NCBI GenBank assembly: GCA_017621655.1
Contig: JAGASS010000016.1
Location: 62,001 to 126,000, forward strand
Reading direction: 5' to 3'
DNA length: 64,000 nucleotides
From: Clostridia bacterium
GTDB lineage: Bacteria; Bacillota; Clostridia; Oscillospirales; CAG-272
This document shows, in pieces, positions 16,227-24,697 of the stretch (its first letter is position 1; each line of letters begins with the position of its first letter). The notes beneath the pieces were generated by a model. It saw nothing but the letters and a program-made list of their open reading frames with translations. It did no database searches and had not been told where the DNA came from. Made by a program: the position numbers and the translations under genes.

Positions 16227-16279
16227 AGTATGAATTATAATGCCCAAGGTGTTTATATACGAGAGAAAAGAGGCAAAAA

Positions 16280-16780
16280 ATGATTATTTTGGGTATCGAC
16301 CCGGGGCTTGCGATAGTCGGATACGGAGTTATCGACTGTACAAAGGGCGTCTTCACGACAATTGCATACGGCGCGATAACGACACCTGCGCATACGAAGG
16401 TCGAGGACCGATTGAGTCAGATATACGACGGAATGACGGCGCTTATAGAAAAGTACCGTCCTGCCGAAATGGCAATAGAGGAGCTTTTCTTCACGAATAA
16501 TATCACGACGGGTATATCGGTTGCCGAGGCAAGAGGCGTCGCCCTTCTTGCGGCGAAGAAAAAAGGCGTTTCGATATACGAATATACGCCGCTTCAGGTC
16601 AAGCAGTCGGTCGTCGGATACGGAAAAGCGGAGAAGAAGCAGGTGCAAATGATGGTGCAGACGATTCTCAAGCTCGAAAAAATGCCGAAGCTCGACGATA
16701 CCGCCGACGCACTGGCGATAGCGATATGCCACGCACACACGGGCGGATCGCGCATCAAGGGCTACTATAACGTCAAATAA
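16280..16780 (+). CDS. ruvC: Holliday junction resolvase RuvC
   Basis: RuvC is the dimeric endonuclease that cuts Holliday junctions during recombinational repair. The 166-residue length is normal for the family. Acidic active-site residues are visible: Asp7 in ILGIDPGLA, Glu67 in AIEELFF, and the aspartates in KLDDTADALAIAICHAH near the C-terminus. AAAGAGG lies 6 bases upstream of the ATG. It is the first gene of the operon, 10 bases ahead of ruvA. Confidence 0.97.
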   Translation: MIILGIDPGLAIVGYGVIDCTKGVFTTIAYGAITTPAHTKVEDRLSQIYDGMTALIEKYRPAEMAIEELFFTNNITTGISVAEARGVALLAAKKKGVSIYEYTPLQVKQSVVGYGKAEKKQVQMMVQTILKLEKMPKLDDTADALAIAICHAHTGGSRIKGYYNVK

Positions 16781-16790
16781 GGAGAAAGCT

Positions 16791-17393
16791 ATGTACTACT
16801 ACATAAGCGGAGAGCTTGTCCTCGCCGATCCCGTAAATGCGGTGATCGACGCGCAGGGCGTAGGATACAGAATAAATATCAGCGGAAACACGCTCGGAAA
16901 GCTTGCGGGTAAGATCGGAAGTAACGTCCGCCTCTACACGCATTTAAGCGTCAAGGAGGACGCAATGGAGCTTTACGGCTTCTATACGCTTGAGGAGCTG
17001 TCCTCGTTCAGAATGCTTATATCGGTGTCGGGCGTAGGCGCAAAATCTGCGATCTCGATCCTTTCGCTTATGTCCCCAGAGCGCTTTGCACAGGCAGTCG
17101 TAAACGGCGACGCAAAGGCAATAGCAAAGGCGCAGGGCATCGGCTCAAAGACCGCGCAGAGGATAATTCTCGAGCTTAAAGACAAGATCGGCAAGGAGCT
17201 TTCGACCGACGGAGATTACGTTCTCGAAACCGAAACCGAATCGTCCGGCTCAAGCAATATCGCCGCCGCAACCGACGGACTTCTCGTCCTCGGCTATACA
17301 AGAAGCGAAGCGGCATATGCGCTCAAGGGACTCGATCCGTCGCTTGACGTTGAGGTGCTGATAAGAAACGCACTTTCAAAGCTTATGAAGTAA
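16791..17393 (+). CDS. ruvA: Holliday junction branch migration protein RuvA
   Basis: RuvA binds the four-way junction as a tetramer and loads RuvB. The 200-residue protein shows the N-terminal OB-fold (MYYYISGELVLADPVNAVID), the helix-hairpin-helix region (LISVSGVGAKSAISILS and KAQGIGSKTAQRIILELKDK), an acidic linker, and the C-terminal RuvB-binding helices (ATDGLLVLGYTRSEAAYALK). It lies between ruvC and ruvB in the usual order, with GGAG upstream. Confidence 0.97.
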   Translation: MYYYISGELVLADPVNAVIDAQGVGYRINISGNTLGKLAGKIGSNVRLYTHLSVKEDAMELYGFYTLEELSSFRMLISVSGVGAKSAISILSLMSPERFAQAVVNGDAKAIAKAQGIGSKTAQRIILELKDKIGKELSTDGDYVLETETESSGSSNIAAATDGLLVLGYTRSEAAYALKGLDPSLDVEVLIRNALSKLMK

Positions 17394-17405
17394 GGAGAGG
17401 GAATA

Positions 17406-18488
17406 ATGGCTGAATTTGATAGCGAATTTGAATATGACTTTGAGTCGCGTATAGTTTCCTCGTCCTTCTCGGAAAGTGAAGACAGAGAAAACGAGCCGAC
17501 GCTCCGCCCCAAAACGCTTGACGAATACATCGGTCAGGAAAAGGCAAAGGAGCAGCTTAAAATTTATATAGACGCCGCAAAGAGCAGAGGCGAGGTGCTT
17601 GACCACGTTCTTCTTTACGGCCCTCCCGGACTCGGTAAAACGACTCTTTCCGCGATAATCGCAAACGAAATGGGAGTTAATATAAGAGTAACGTCAGGTC
17701 CTGCGATCGAAAAGGGCGGCGACCTCGTTGCTATCCTTACAAACCTCGGCGAAAACGATATTCTCTTTATCGACGAGATACACCGTCTGCCGAAAACCGT
17801 TGAGGAAATATTGTATCCCGCAATGGAGGATTACGTAGTCGACCTCATAATCGGTAAAGGACCTGCGGCAAGAAGCATACCGCTCAGTCTTTCGAAATTC
17901 ACTCTTATCGGCGCAACGACGCGTGCCGGTCAGATAGCAACTCCGCTACGCGACCGATTCGGTGTTGTATTGAAGCTTGAACTCTATACCGTGGACGAGC
18001 TTGCAACAATAGTAAAGAGAAGCGCGGGAATACTTAATATCCCGATAGACGAATACGGCGCAAGGGAGATCGCCTCGCGTAGCCGCGGTACGCCGCGTAT
18101 AGCAAACCGACTTCTCAAGCGCGTTCGTGACTTCGCGCAGGTCAAGGGAAGCGGAGTTATTGACAGAGATATAGCCGACTACGCGCTCAACCGACTTGAA
18201 ATTGATAAGCTCGGTCTTGACGCTGTCGACAGAAGAATGCTTGAGGTCATAATCAAGTTCTACGGCGGCGGTCCCGTCGGTCTCGATACCCTTGCCGCAA
18301 CAGTCGGTGAGGAGGCAATAACGATCGAGGACGTCTACGAGCCGTACCTTATGCAGATCGGCTTCTTGAGCCGTACACCTCGAGGCAGATGCGTAACGCG
18401 TCTTGCATATGAGCACCTTGGTATACCTTACGGAAACAATACAGTAAGCGGAAACCAGCTCGACATCTTTAATACACAAGAGGACTAA
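17406..18488 (+). CDS. ruvB: Holliday junction branch migration ATPase RuvB
   Basis: RuvB is the hexameric AAA+ motor that drives branch migration with RuvA. The 360-residue protein has an acidic N-terminal extension, the [11 protein letters not shown] entry motif, Walker A GPPGLGKT (72-79), Walker [11 protein letters not shown], sensor 1 [10 protein letters not shown] and arginine finger region [12 protein letters not shown], then a winged-helix C-terminus ([14 protein letters not shown]). Twelve bases separate it from ruvA. All motifs are intact. Confidence 0.97.
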   Translation: MAEFDSEFEYDFESRIVSSSFSESEDRENEPTLRPKTLDEYIGQEKAKEQLKIYIDAAKSRGEVLDHVLLYGPPGLGKTTLSAIIANEMGVNIRVTSGPAIEKGGDLVAILTNLGENDILFIDEIHRLPKTVEEILYPAMEDYVVDLIIGKGPAARSIPLSLSKFTLIGATTRAGQIATPLRDRFGVVLKLELYTVDELATIVKRSAGILNIPIDEYGAREIASRSRGTPRIANRLLKRVRDFAQVKGSGVIDRDIADYALNRLEIDKLGLDAVDRRMLEVIIKFYGGGPVGLDTLAATVGEEAITIEDVYEPYLMQIGFLSRTPRGRCVTRLAYEHLGIPYGNNTVSGNQLDIFNTQED

Positions 18489-18491
18489 AAT

Positions 18492-19352
18492 ATGTGGTCA
18501 GCTGACAACTGGAAGGATTATTCGCTTCTTGACTGCTCCGACGGATGCCGTCTTGAAAAGTGGGGAGACTATACACTGATACGCCCCGATCCGCAGGTCA
18601 TCTGGAAAAACTGCCGAGCTCATTCGGCATGGAAAAAGGCGGATGCAGTATACAATCGATCTAAAAGCGGCGGCGGAAGCTGGAACGAAAATAAGCTTCC
18701 CGAGGAATGGAAGATAAATTACCGCGATCTCACCTTCTCGATAAAGCCGATGGGCTTCAAGCATACGGGACTTTTTCCCGAGCAGGCGGTAAACTGGGAT
18801 TGGTTCTCCGAGCTTATTAAGAACGCGAACCGTCCGATAAAGGTCCTTAACCTCTTCGCTTATACGGGCGGAGCGACGGTCGCGGCGGCTAAGGCAGGCG
18901 CATCGGTCTGCCACGTTGACGCATCAAAGGGAATGGTGCAGAGAGCCAAGGAAAACGCGGCGCTCAGCGGTCTATCCGACGCACCGATAAGATATATAGT
19001 CGACGACTGCTTCAAATTCTGCGAAAGAGAAAAGAGAAGAGGCAATACCTACGATGCGATCATAATGGATCCGCCTTCATACGGACGCGGACCGAACGGC
19101 GAAAAATGGACGCTTGAGGATAATATCGACAGCTTCGTCGCCCTTGCGTCAACTCTTCTTTCCGATGATCCGCTGTTCTTCCTGCTGAATTCCTATACGA
19201 CGGGGCTTTCTGCTTCGACGATGGGATATATAGTCGGAAAGAACATAATACCGAAGCACGGCGGAAGGGTGATCTCGGACGAGATCGGACTTCCCGTAAA
19301 ACAGACGAGTTGGTCGCTTCCTTGCGGAGCGTCCTCGAGATGGACTAAATAA
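18492..19352 (+). CDS. Class I SAM-dependent methyltransferase (RlmI/RlmK-like, probable rRNA methyltransferase)
   Basis: This 286-residue enzyme has the SAM-binding loop NLFAYTGGATVAAAKAGA (about 118-135), the acidic residue after it (HVDASKGMV), and the catalytic DPPSYGRGP near residue 193. That combination, with KPMGFKHTGLFPEQAVNW ahead of it, matches the family of 23S rRNA methyltransferases that includes RlmI and the C-terminal half of RlmL. The N-terminal PUA domain of RlmI is missing. The target nucleotide cannot be read from sequence. It starts four bases after the ruvB stop and is cotranscribed. Confidence 0.82.
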   Translation: MWSADNWKDYSLLDCSDGCRLEKWGDYTLIRPDPQVIWKNCRAHSAWKKADAVYNRSKSGGGSWNENKLPEEWKINYRDLTFSIKPMGFKHTGLFPEQAVNWDWFSELIKNANRPIKVLNLFAYTGGATVAAAKAGASVCHVDASKGMVQRAKENAALSGLSDAPIRYIVDDCFKFCEREKRRGNTYDAIIMDPPSYGRGPNGEKWTLEDNIDSFVALASTLLSDDPLFFLLNSYTTGLSASTMGYIVGKNIIPKHGGRVISDEIGLPVKQTSWSLPCGASSRWTK

Positions 19353-19369
19353 AAGCTAAAGGATATAAA

Positions 19370-20233
19370 ATGTCAGTACCTTTTATAAAGGTCGAAGATC
19401 TTATCTTCACCTATGATGATGAAGACAGTATAGATAAGCATTACGTGCTGAAAAATCTCTCCCTTGAAATTGAAAAGGGATCGTTCGTTTGTGTCCTTGG
19501 ACATAACGGATCTGGAAAGAGCACCTTTGCGAAGCTTCTTAACATGATACTGTCACCCGATGAAGGAAAAATATATATAGACGGACTTGATATTACCGAT
19601 CCCGAAATAACCGAAGACGATCTTTTTGAGATAAGAAGAAAGGTCGGAATGGTCTTCCAGAATCCAGATAATCAGCTTGTCGCAACGATAGTTGAGGAGG
19701 ACGTGGCATTCGGACCCGAAAACCTCGGCGTTGAGCCGTCTGAAATAAGACGCCGCGTCGACAGCGCTCTTGAGACTGTCGGAATGTCTGAGTATGCAAC
19801 GCACGCGCCTCACCGTCTTTCGGGCGGACAGAAGCAGAGAGTAGCTATCGCCGGAATTATTGCGATGCAGCCGGAATGTATCATATTCGACGAATCAACG
19901 GCAATGCTCGACCCTCAGGGCAGAGCAGAGGTCATGAATACGATCGCCAAGCTTAACCGTGAGCAGGGAATTACCGTCATCCATATTACTCACAATATGG
20001 ACGAAGCGGTAAAAGCTGACCGTGTCGTCGTTATCAACGAGGGCGAGGTGTTCCTTGACGGTACGCCGAAGGAAGTCTTTTCAAACGTTGAAAAGCTTCG
20101 CCGCGCAGGTCTTGACGTGCCTCAGGTGACTGAGCTGTTTTACGATCTGTCGAATCACGGCGTAGATCTCCCTTCCGATATTCTTTGCGAAGAGGAGGGT
20201 GCGGAAATTCTTTCCGCGTGGCTGAAAAAATGA
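19370..20233 (+). CDS. ecfA1: Energy-coupling factor transporter ATPase EcfA1
   Basis: One of two cytosolic ATPases of an ECF vitamin/metal transporter. The 287-residue protein has Walker A GHNGSGKST (44-52), Q-loop VFQNPDNQLVATIVEEDVAF, signature LSGGQKQRVAIAG, Walker B CIIFDESTAMLD and H-loop VIHITHNMDEA. The PDNQ Q-loop and ESTAMLD are characteristic of EcfA1. It is followed directly by ecfA2, ecfT and truA, the conserved Firmicutes order. No substrate-binding (EcfS) gene is in the window, so this is a shared-module (group II) system. Confidence 0.94.
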   Translation: MSVPFIKVEDLIFTYDDEDSIDKHYVLKNLSLEIEKGSFVCVLGHNGSGKSTFAKLLNMILSPDEGKIYIDGLDITDPEITEDDLFEIRRKVGMVFQNPDNQLVATIVEEDVAFGPENLGVEPSEIRRRVDSALETVGMSEYATHAPHRLSGGQKQRVAIAGIIAMQPECIIFDESTAMLDPQGRAEVMNTIAKLNREQGITVIHITHNMDEAVKADRVVVINEGEVFLDGTPKEVFSNVEKLRRAGLDVPQVTELFYDLSNHGVDLPSDILCEEEGAEILSAWLKK

Positions 20234-21093
20234 CGAAATTAAAGCTTGTAGACGTAAACTATACCTACAGTGAAGGTACGCCCTTCCGTAAGGACGCTTT
20301 GCGTAATATCAATATCGAAATTGAGGATAACTGCATAACGGGACTTATAGGACATACGGGATGCGGTAAGTCGACGCTTGTTCAGCTGCTAAACGGTCTT
20401 CTTTTTCCGACGTCGGGCGAGGTCATGTTCGACGGAAAGAACATAAAGGAAAAGGGATATGATCTTAAGACTCTGCGTCATAAGGTCGGTCTTGTATTCC
20501 AGTATCCTGAGTATCAGCTTTTTGAGGATACTGTATACGACGATATCGCGTTCGGACCGAAAAATATGGGACTCGATAAAGACGAGATCGACCGCCGTAT
20601 TAGAGAAGCGGCGCTGTTCGTCGGTCTTGAGGAAAGATACTTTGAGGTTTCTCCCTTCGATCTTTCGGGAGGACAGAAAAGACGCGCGGCTATTGCGGGA
20701 ATAATGGCAATGGATCCCGACGTTCTTATCCTCGACGAGCCGGCGGCGGGACTTGATCCGATCGGACGCGAGGAGATACTCGGAGGTATCTATTCGTACC
20801 AAAGAAAGCGTAAGAACGCTGTCGTTATCGTCAGCCACAGTATGGAGGACATGGCGCGCTATTCCGATAAGCTCATCGTTATGAACGGCGGTGAGGTATT
20901 TATGCAGGGAAATTGCCGCGAGGTATTCTCTGAGACTGATAAGCTTCTGTCGGTCGGACTTGACGTTCCGCAGATAACGAAGTTCATGCGTGAGCTGAAG
21001 AGCAAGGGCGTTGACGTGAGGACCGATATTTTCACAGTCGACGAGGCAAGAGCCGAGATCCTTTCAAAGATAGGAGGACGCGGCAATGCTTAA
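20230..21093 (+). CDS. ecfA2: Energy-coupling factor transporter ATPase EcfA2
   Basis: The second ATPase of the ECF module, 287 residues. Walker A is GHTGCGKST (41-49), Q-loop VFQYPEYQLFEDTVYDDIAF, signature LSGGQKRRAAIAG, Walker B VLILDEPAAGLD, and H-loop VIVSHSMEDMARY. The true start is the ATG at 20230, which overlaps the ecfA1 stop as ATGA; the longer frame would begin inside ecfA1. This overlap implies translational coupling and balanced production of the heterodimer. Confidence 0.94.
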   Translation: MTKLKLVDVNYTYSEGTPFRKDALRNINIEIEDNCITGLIGHTGCGKSTLVQLLNGLLFPTSGEVMFDGKNIKEKGYDLKTLRHKVGLVFQYPEYQLFEDTVYDDIAFGPKNMGLDKDEIDRRIREAALFVGLEERYFEVSPFDLSGGQKRRAAIAGIMAMDPDVLILDEPAAGLDPIGREEILGGIYSYQRKRKNAVVIVSHSMEDMARYSDKLIVMNGGEVFMQGNCREVFSETDKLLSVGLDVPQITKFMRELKSKGVDVRTDIFTVDEARAEILSKIGGRGNA

Positions 21094-21907
21094 AGATATA
21101 ACCCTCGGACAGTTTTTTCCGGGAAGATCATTCCTTCACAGGATCGACCCCAGAACGAAGATAATAGCGGCGCTTCTTTATATCGTTGCGGTATTTCTTT
21201 GCGATTCAATAATGTCCTTTATTATACTTTTGGCGGCGACGCTGGCGCTGATCGCGCTGTCGGGTGTCCCGGTAAAGATAATAGTAAAGGGACTTAAGCC
21301 GCTGATATTTATTTTGGCATTTACGACGATATATAACGTGTTTTTCTATAAAGGCGACCATATCCTTGTCCATTGGAAGTTTATCACGATATATCTCGAG
21401 GGCGTTGTTTTCGCTCTGATCATGGGACTGCGCATAATATGTCTTCTGACCGGAAGCTCGGTACTTATGACTTATACTACGTCTCCGATCATGCTGACCG
21501 ACGGTATCGAGCGTCTGCTGTCGCCTCTGAATAAGATAAAGGCACCCGTACACGAGTTTGCGATGATGATGTCGATAGCACTGCGCTTTATACCGACTCT
21601 CGTTGAGGAGACGGACAAGATAATGTGTGCGCAGAAGGCGCGCGGAGCCGACTTCTCGTCAGGCGGACTTATTAAGAGAGCTAGGGCGCTTATACCTGTT
21701 CTCGTACCGCTGTTTATTTCAGCGTTCCGCCGTGCGAGCGACCTCGCGGTTGCGATGGAGTGCCGATGCTACAGAGGCGGAAGCGGAAGAACGAGAATGA
21801 CTAAAACGCATTTCGGTGCGCGTGACGTTATCCTCTTCACTGCCACGGTAATTCTCGGGACGGTAATAGTACTGTCAAATATTTATTTCCCGATATGGAT
21901 GATATAG
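21086..21907 (+). CDS. ecfT: Energy-coupling factor transporter transmembrane protein EcfT
   Basis: The membrane scaffold that joins EcfA1/EcfA2 to substrate-binding S components. The 273-residue protein has the N-terminal QFFPGRSFLHRIDPRTKI motif, about five or six membrane helices, and the two coupling motifs near KAQ/ARG (CAQKARGADFSSGGLIKRAR and AVAMECRCYRGGSGRTRM). It overlaps the end of ecfA2 by 8 bases, with AGGAGG inside ecfA2 as its ribosome site. Confidence 0.94.
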   Translation: MLKDITLGQFFPGRSFLHRIDPRTKIIAALLYIVAVFLCDSIMSFIILLAATLALIALSGVPVKIIVKGLKPLIFILAFTTIYNVFFYKGDHILVHWKFITIYLEGVVFALIMGLRIICLLTGSSVLMTYTTSPIMLTDGIERLLSPLNKIKAPVHEFAMMMSIALRFIPTLVEETDKIMCAQKARGADFSSGGLIKRARALIPVLVPLFISAFRRASDLAVAMECRCYRGGSGRTRMTKTHFGARDVILFTATVILGTVIVLSNIYFPIWMI

Positions 21908-21918
21908 GAAGATAAGCT

Positions 21919-22653
21919 GTGAAGTACCTACTGACAATTTCATACGACGGCAGAAGCTACTGCGGCTATCAAAAGCAGAAAAACGGCGTGTCTGTTCAGG
22001 AAAAACTGACCGATGCCGCTTCCGCGCTGTTTGGTGACGGTACGAAAATTACGGGTTGCTCGCGTACCGATAGCGGAGTTCACGCCGTCGCGTTCAAGGC
22101 AACGCTTGAAAGCGAAAACGCTAAGATCAAGCCGGAAAAGCTGCCGTCGGCACTTAACGCGCATCTTCCGCCCGATATATCGGTAAGAGATGCGTCGGAA
22201 TCCGACGCGGACTTTCATCCGCGCTATTCCGTCAAGGAAAAGGAGTACAGATATATTATCTGTAATTCATCTACACGCGATCCGTTCAGCGAGGGAAGAG
22301 CATACTTTTTCCCGAAAAAGCTAGATGCCGAAATAATGAATGAAGCCGCGCAGTCTCTTGTCGGAAAGCACGATTTCAGAGCGTTTATGGCGTCGGGATC
22401 AAAAATTGAAGATACCGTAAGAGAAGTCTATTCTTGTACCGTTACAAGAGAGGGCGATAATATAACCGTCTCGGTCCGCGGAAACGGATTTCTCTACAAT
22501 ATGGTAAGAATAATCGTCGGAACGCTTATCGCAGTTTCCGACGGCAAGATCGCAAAAGACGATATTGCGAAAATAATAGAAAGCAAGGACCGTAAAAACG
22601 CAGGTCCGACTGCTCCGGCAGAAGGACTGTATCTATACGACGTAAAGTATTGA
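21919..22653 (+). CDS. truA: tRNA pseudouridine synthase A
   Basis: TruA makes pseudouridine at positions 38-40 of the tRNA anticodon arm. The 244-residue protein has the N-terminal LTISYDGRSYCGYQKQKN, the catalytic aspartate in CSRTDSGVHA, and the C-terminal GNGFLYNMVRIIVGTLI. It begins with GTG at 21919, supported by AGGAAG upstream. Its place after ecfT is the standard Firmicutes order. Confidence 0.96.
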   Translation: MKYLLTISYDGRSYCGYQKQKNGVSVQEKLTDAASALFGDGTKITGCSRTDSGVHAVAFKATLESENAKIKPEKLPSALNAHLPPDISVRDASESDADFHPRYSVKEKEYRYIICNSSTRDPFSEGRAYFFPKKLDAEIMNEAAQSLVGKHDFRAFMASGSKIEDTVREVYSCTVTREGDNITVSVRGNGFLYNMVRIIVGTLIAVSDGKIAKDDIAKIIESKDRKNAGPTAPAEGLYLYDVKY

Positions 22654-22667
22654 GAAAGGAGGCAAAA

Positions 22668-23954
22668 ATGGAGGAAAAGAAAAAGCCACAGGTTCCGTCT
22701 GAAAATGATAAACCGGAAAAACGCGGATACAAGCTTATAAAAAAGAGAAGCTCGGTCGTTATGCCTAAAGCAAAATACGACGGTGCGTTTGAAAAAGAAA
22801 ACCCATATTATATAAAGATAGCTAATAAATATGCTATCCTAAAGTATATATCTATTCTGCTGACCTTCGTTTTTGCCGTAACGATGCTGACTGCATTCAG
22901 CTCTGACATAACGCCGGAGAATTTTCAATATCTATTAAAGGACCTCGATATTACAGGTGTCCTTTCGGGAAGCAAGTTCGACTCGGTAATATATAACGGC
23001 GGTTCGACCTCGTCCTTCGGTATCTACAGAGGAGAGCTGGCAGTTATAAACGCCGGTTCGACGATGCTGTATAAGCCGTCGGGTGCGCTGTCGTACAGTG
23101 ATACTAATAAGTTTTATAATCCTCGCCTTGTTATATCGGATAAATATATGCTGATATACGACAGAGGCGATACGACGCATACCTACTCGGTACATAATTC
23201 CTTTGCAAAGCTGCATGAGGAAAGATATGAATATCCAATAACTCTTGCAGATATGTCAAATAAGGGAAGCTACGCAGTTGTAACGCGTGACGACAGCTTC
23301 CGAAGCATCGTGTATATATACGATGAGAACTTTAATCTGAAAAATACCGTTAAAAAGGATAAATACGTTCTTTCGATAAGTATGAATGACGCAGGCAATA
23401 AGCTTGCGATCGCATCGGTCTACGATAAGGAAGGCGCCTTTGAGAGCGAAATACTCGTTCTCGGAATATCTAGCGAGAAGCCCGATTTTACCGTGACCGA
23501 AGAGGGAAAGATACCGCTAAAAAGCGAGTGGCTGAAAAACGGAGACCTGGCTGTTGTTTATTCCGACTGCGCGGTGATCTATTCGCCTAAGGGCGATAAA
23601 CGGGCAACGCTTCAGCTCAGCGGTCATTCGTCACATAATCTCGAGCTTAACTCGTCGCTGATCGTTTCGGTGTATAATACGACGGTCCTCGGTTACGATA
23701 AAACGGTAAACGTTTACGACGTGAACGGAGAGCTTATAATGACGTCCTCGATCGAGGGAGAGCTTATAAAAATTCTTCCCGGAAGCGACAAGGTTTGTCT
23801 GCTTTTTGAAGACAGAGCAGTGCTTATCGACGTAGTTTCAAAGACCGTAAAGGAAGCGCCCGTTAAGCCGAACGCAAAGGACGTAGCGTTCTATGAGGAT
23901 AGCGTAATAGTTTGTTATTCCGGCGGAGCCGAGCCGCTTGATTTCGGCAAATAG
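22668..23954 (+). CDS. DUF5711 family membrane-anchored beta-propeller-like protein
   Basis: This 428-residue protein has a charged cytoplasmic N-terminus (about 1-55), one membrane helix (YISILLTFVFAVTMLTAF), and a large extracytoplasmic part made of many short beta strands, consistent with a WD40/PQQ-like propeller (LAVINAGSTMLYKPSGAL, YSVHNSFAKLHEERYEYP, VYIYDENFNLKNTV). It fits the DUF5711 family of Clostridia. AAAGGAGG sits before the ATG at 22668; the upstream in-frame ATG lacks a ribosome site. It lies between truA and a CvpA-family gene in one transcript. A structural or sensory envelope role is inferred; function unknown. Confidence 0.75.
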   Translation: MEEKKKPQVPSENDKPEKRGYKLIKKRSSVVMPKAKYDGAFEKENPYYIKIANKYAILKYISILLTFVFAVTMLTAFSSDITPENFQYLLKDLDITGVLSGSKFDSVIYNGGSTSSFGIYRGELAVINAGSTMLYKPSGALSYSDTNKFYNPRLVISDKYMLIYDRGDTTHTYSVHNSFAKLHEERYEYPITLADMSNKGSYAVVTRDDSFRSIVYIYDENFNLKNTVKKDKYVLSISMNDAGNKLAIASVYDKEGAFESEILVLGISSEKPDFTVTEEGKIPLKSEWLKNGDLAVVYSDCAVIYSPKGDKRATLQLSGHSSHNLELNSSLIVSVYNTTVLGYDKTVNVYDVNGELIMTSSIEGELIKILPGSDKVCLLFEDRAVLIDVVSKTVKEAPVKPNAKDVAFYEDSVIVCYSGGAEPLDFGK

Positions 23955-23975
23955 TAGTTTTGAAGGGGTATAGCA

Positions 23976-24671
23976 ATGTCACTTTTAATTGACGTTATTG
24001 TAATAGCCGCGTTTGCAGGTTGCCTGATCCGCGGAATAAAAAAGGGCTTTATCAAGAGCATTATCGGAATCGTCATTGTAATCGCAGCAATAATCGGCAG
24101 CGTTCAGTTCAGTCCCGCATTGGGTAATACGCTGAACGATAAGTTCGTTCACAAGTCTGTGGTCTCGGCTGCAAAAGATTCGATACCCAAAGTTGATACC
24201 GATACGCTCATTAACGAAATGCCGACTGCGTTCAAAAAGTCTCTTGACCGATTCAGAACAGATCCCGAAGACGTAAAAGAGCTGTTTGAAAACAGCGACA
24301 TAGAGGAGACCGAGGAGCAAAAGCGCGCAAGAATTGCCGAGAAAATGGCTTCGCCTCTTTCAAAGGCAATATCAAGAGCACTTGCATTTCTGATAATCTT
24401 CGTCGTTTTGTATCTTGTACTCTTTATAATTTCGATAATAGTATGCGCGGTCGTAAAGCTTCCGCTTCTCAGAACTGCCGATAAGCTTCTCGGCGCACTT
24501 CTGGGAGGCGTTTCGGGAATACTTCTTGCGTGGGGAGTCAGTCTCGCAATATGCGCTCTGCTTCCTCACCTTTCGGTCCTTTACGACGGAGTCGTACCCG
24601 AAACGGTCATCGATAATTCGATAGTAGTAAAATTCATCGGTAAATTCGATCCCTTTAACCTTATAAAATAA
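23976..24671 (+). CDS. CvpA family membrane protein
   Basis: This 231-residue protein has the CvpA-family N-terminus (LIDVIVIAAFAGCLIRGIKK then GFIKSIIGIVIVIAAIIGS), a central polar segment (about 55-130) and further membrane helices (LAFLIIFVVLYLVLFIISII and LLGALLGGVSGILLAWGVSL). The family is named after the E. coli gene needed for colicin V production, and members are associated with envelope integrity in other bacteria. The precise role is unsettled. It lies 21 bases after the DUF5711 gene. Confidence 0.85.
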   Translation: MSLLIDVIVIAAFAGCLIRGIKKGFIKSIIGIVIVIAAIIGSVQFSPALGNTLNDKFVHKSVVSAAKDSIPKVDTDTLINEMPTAFKKSLDRFRTDPEDVKELFENSDIEETEEQKRARIAEKMASPLSKAISRALAFLIIFVVLYLVLFIISIIVCAVVKLPLLRTADKLLGALLGGVSGILLAWGVSLAICALLPHLSVLYDGVVPETVIDNSIVVKFIGKFDPFNLIK

Positions 24672-24697
24672 GCGAAAACCCAGTTTGGAGAAATAAT

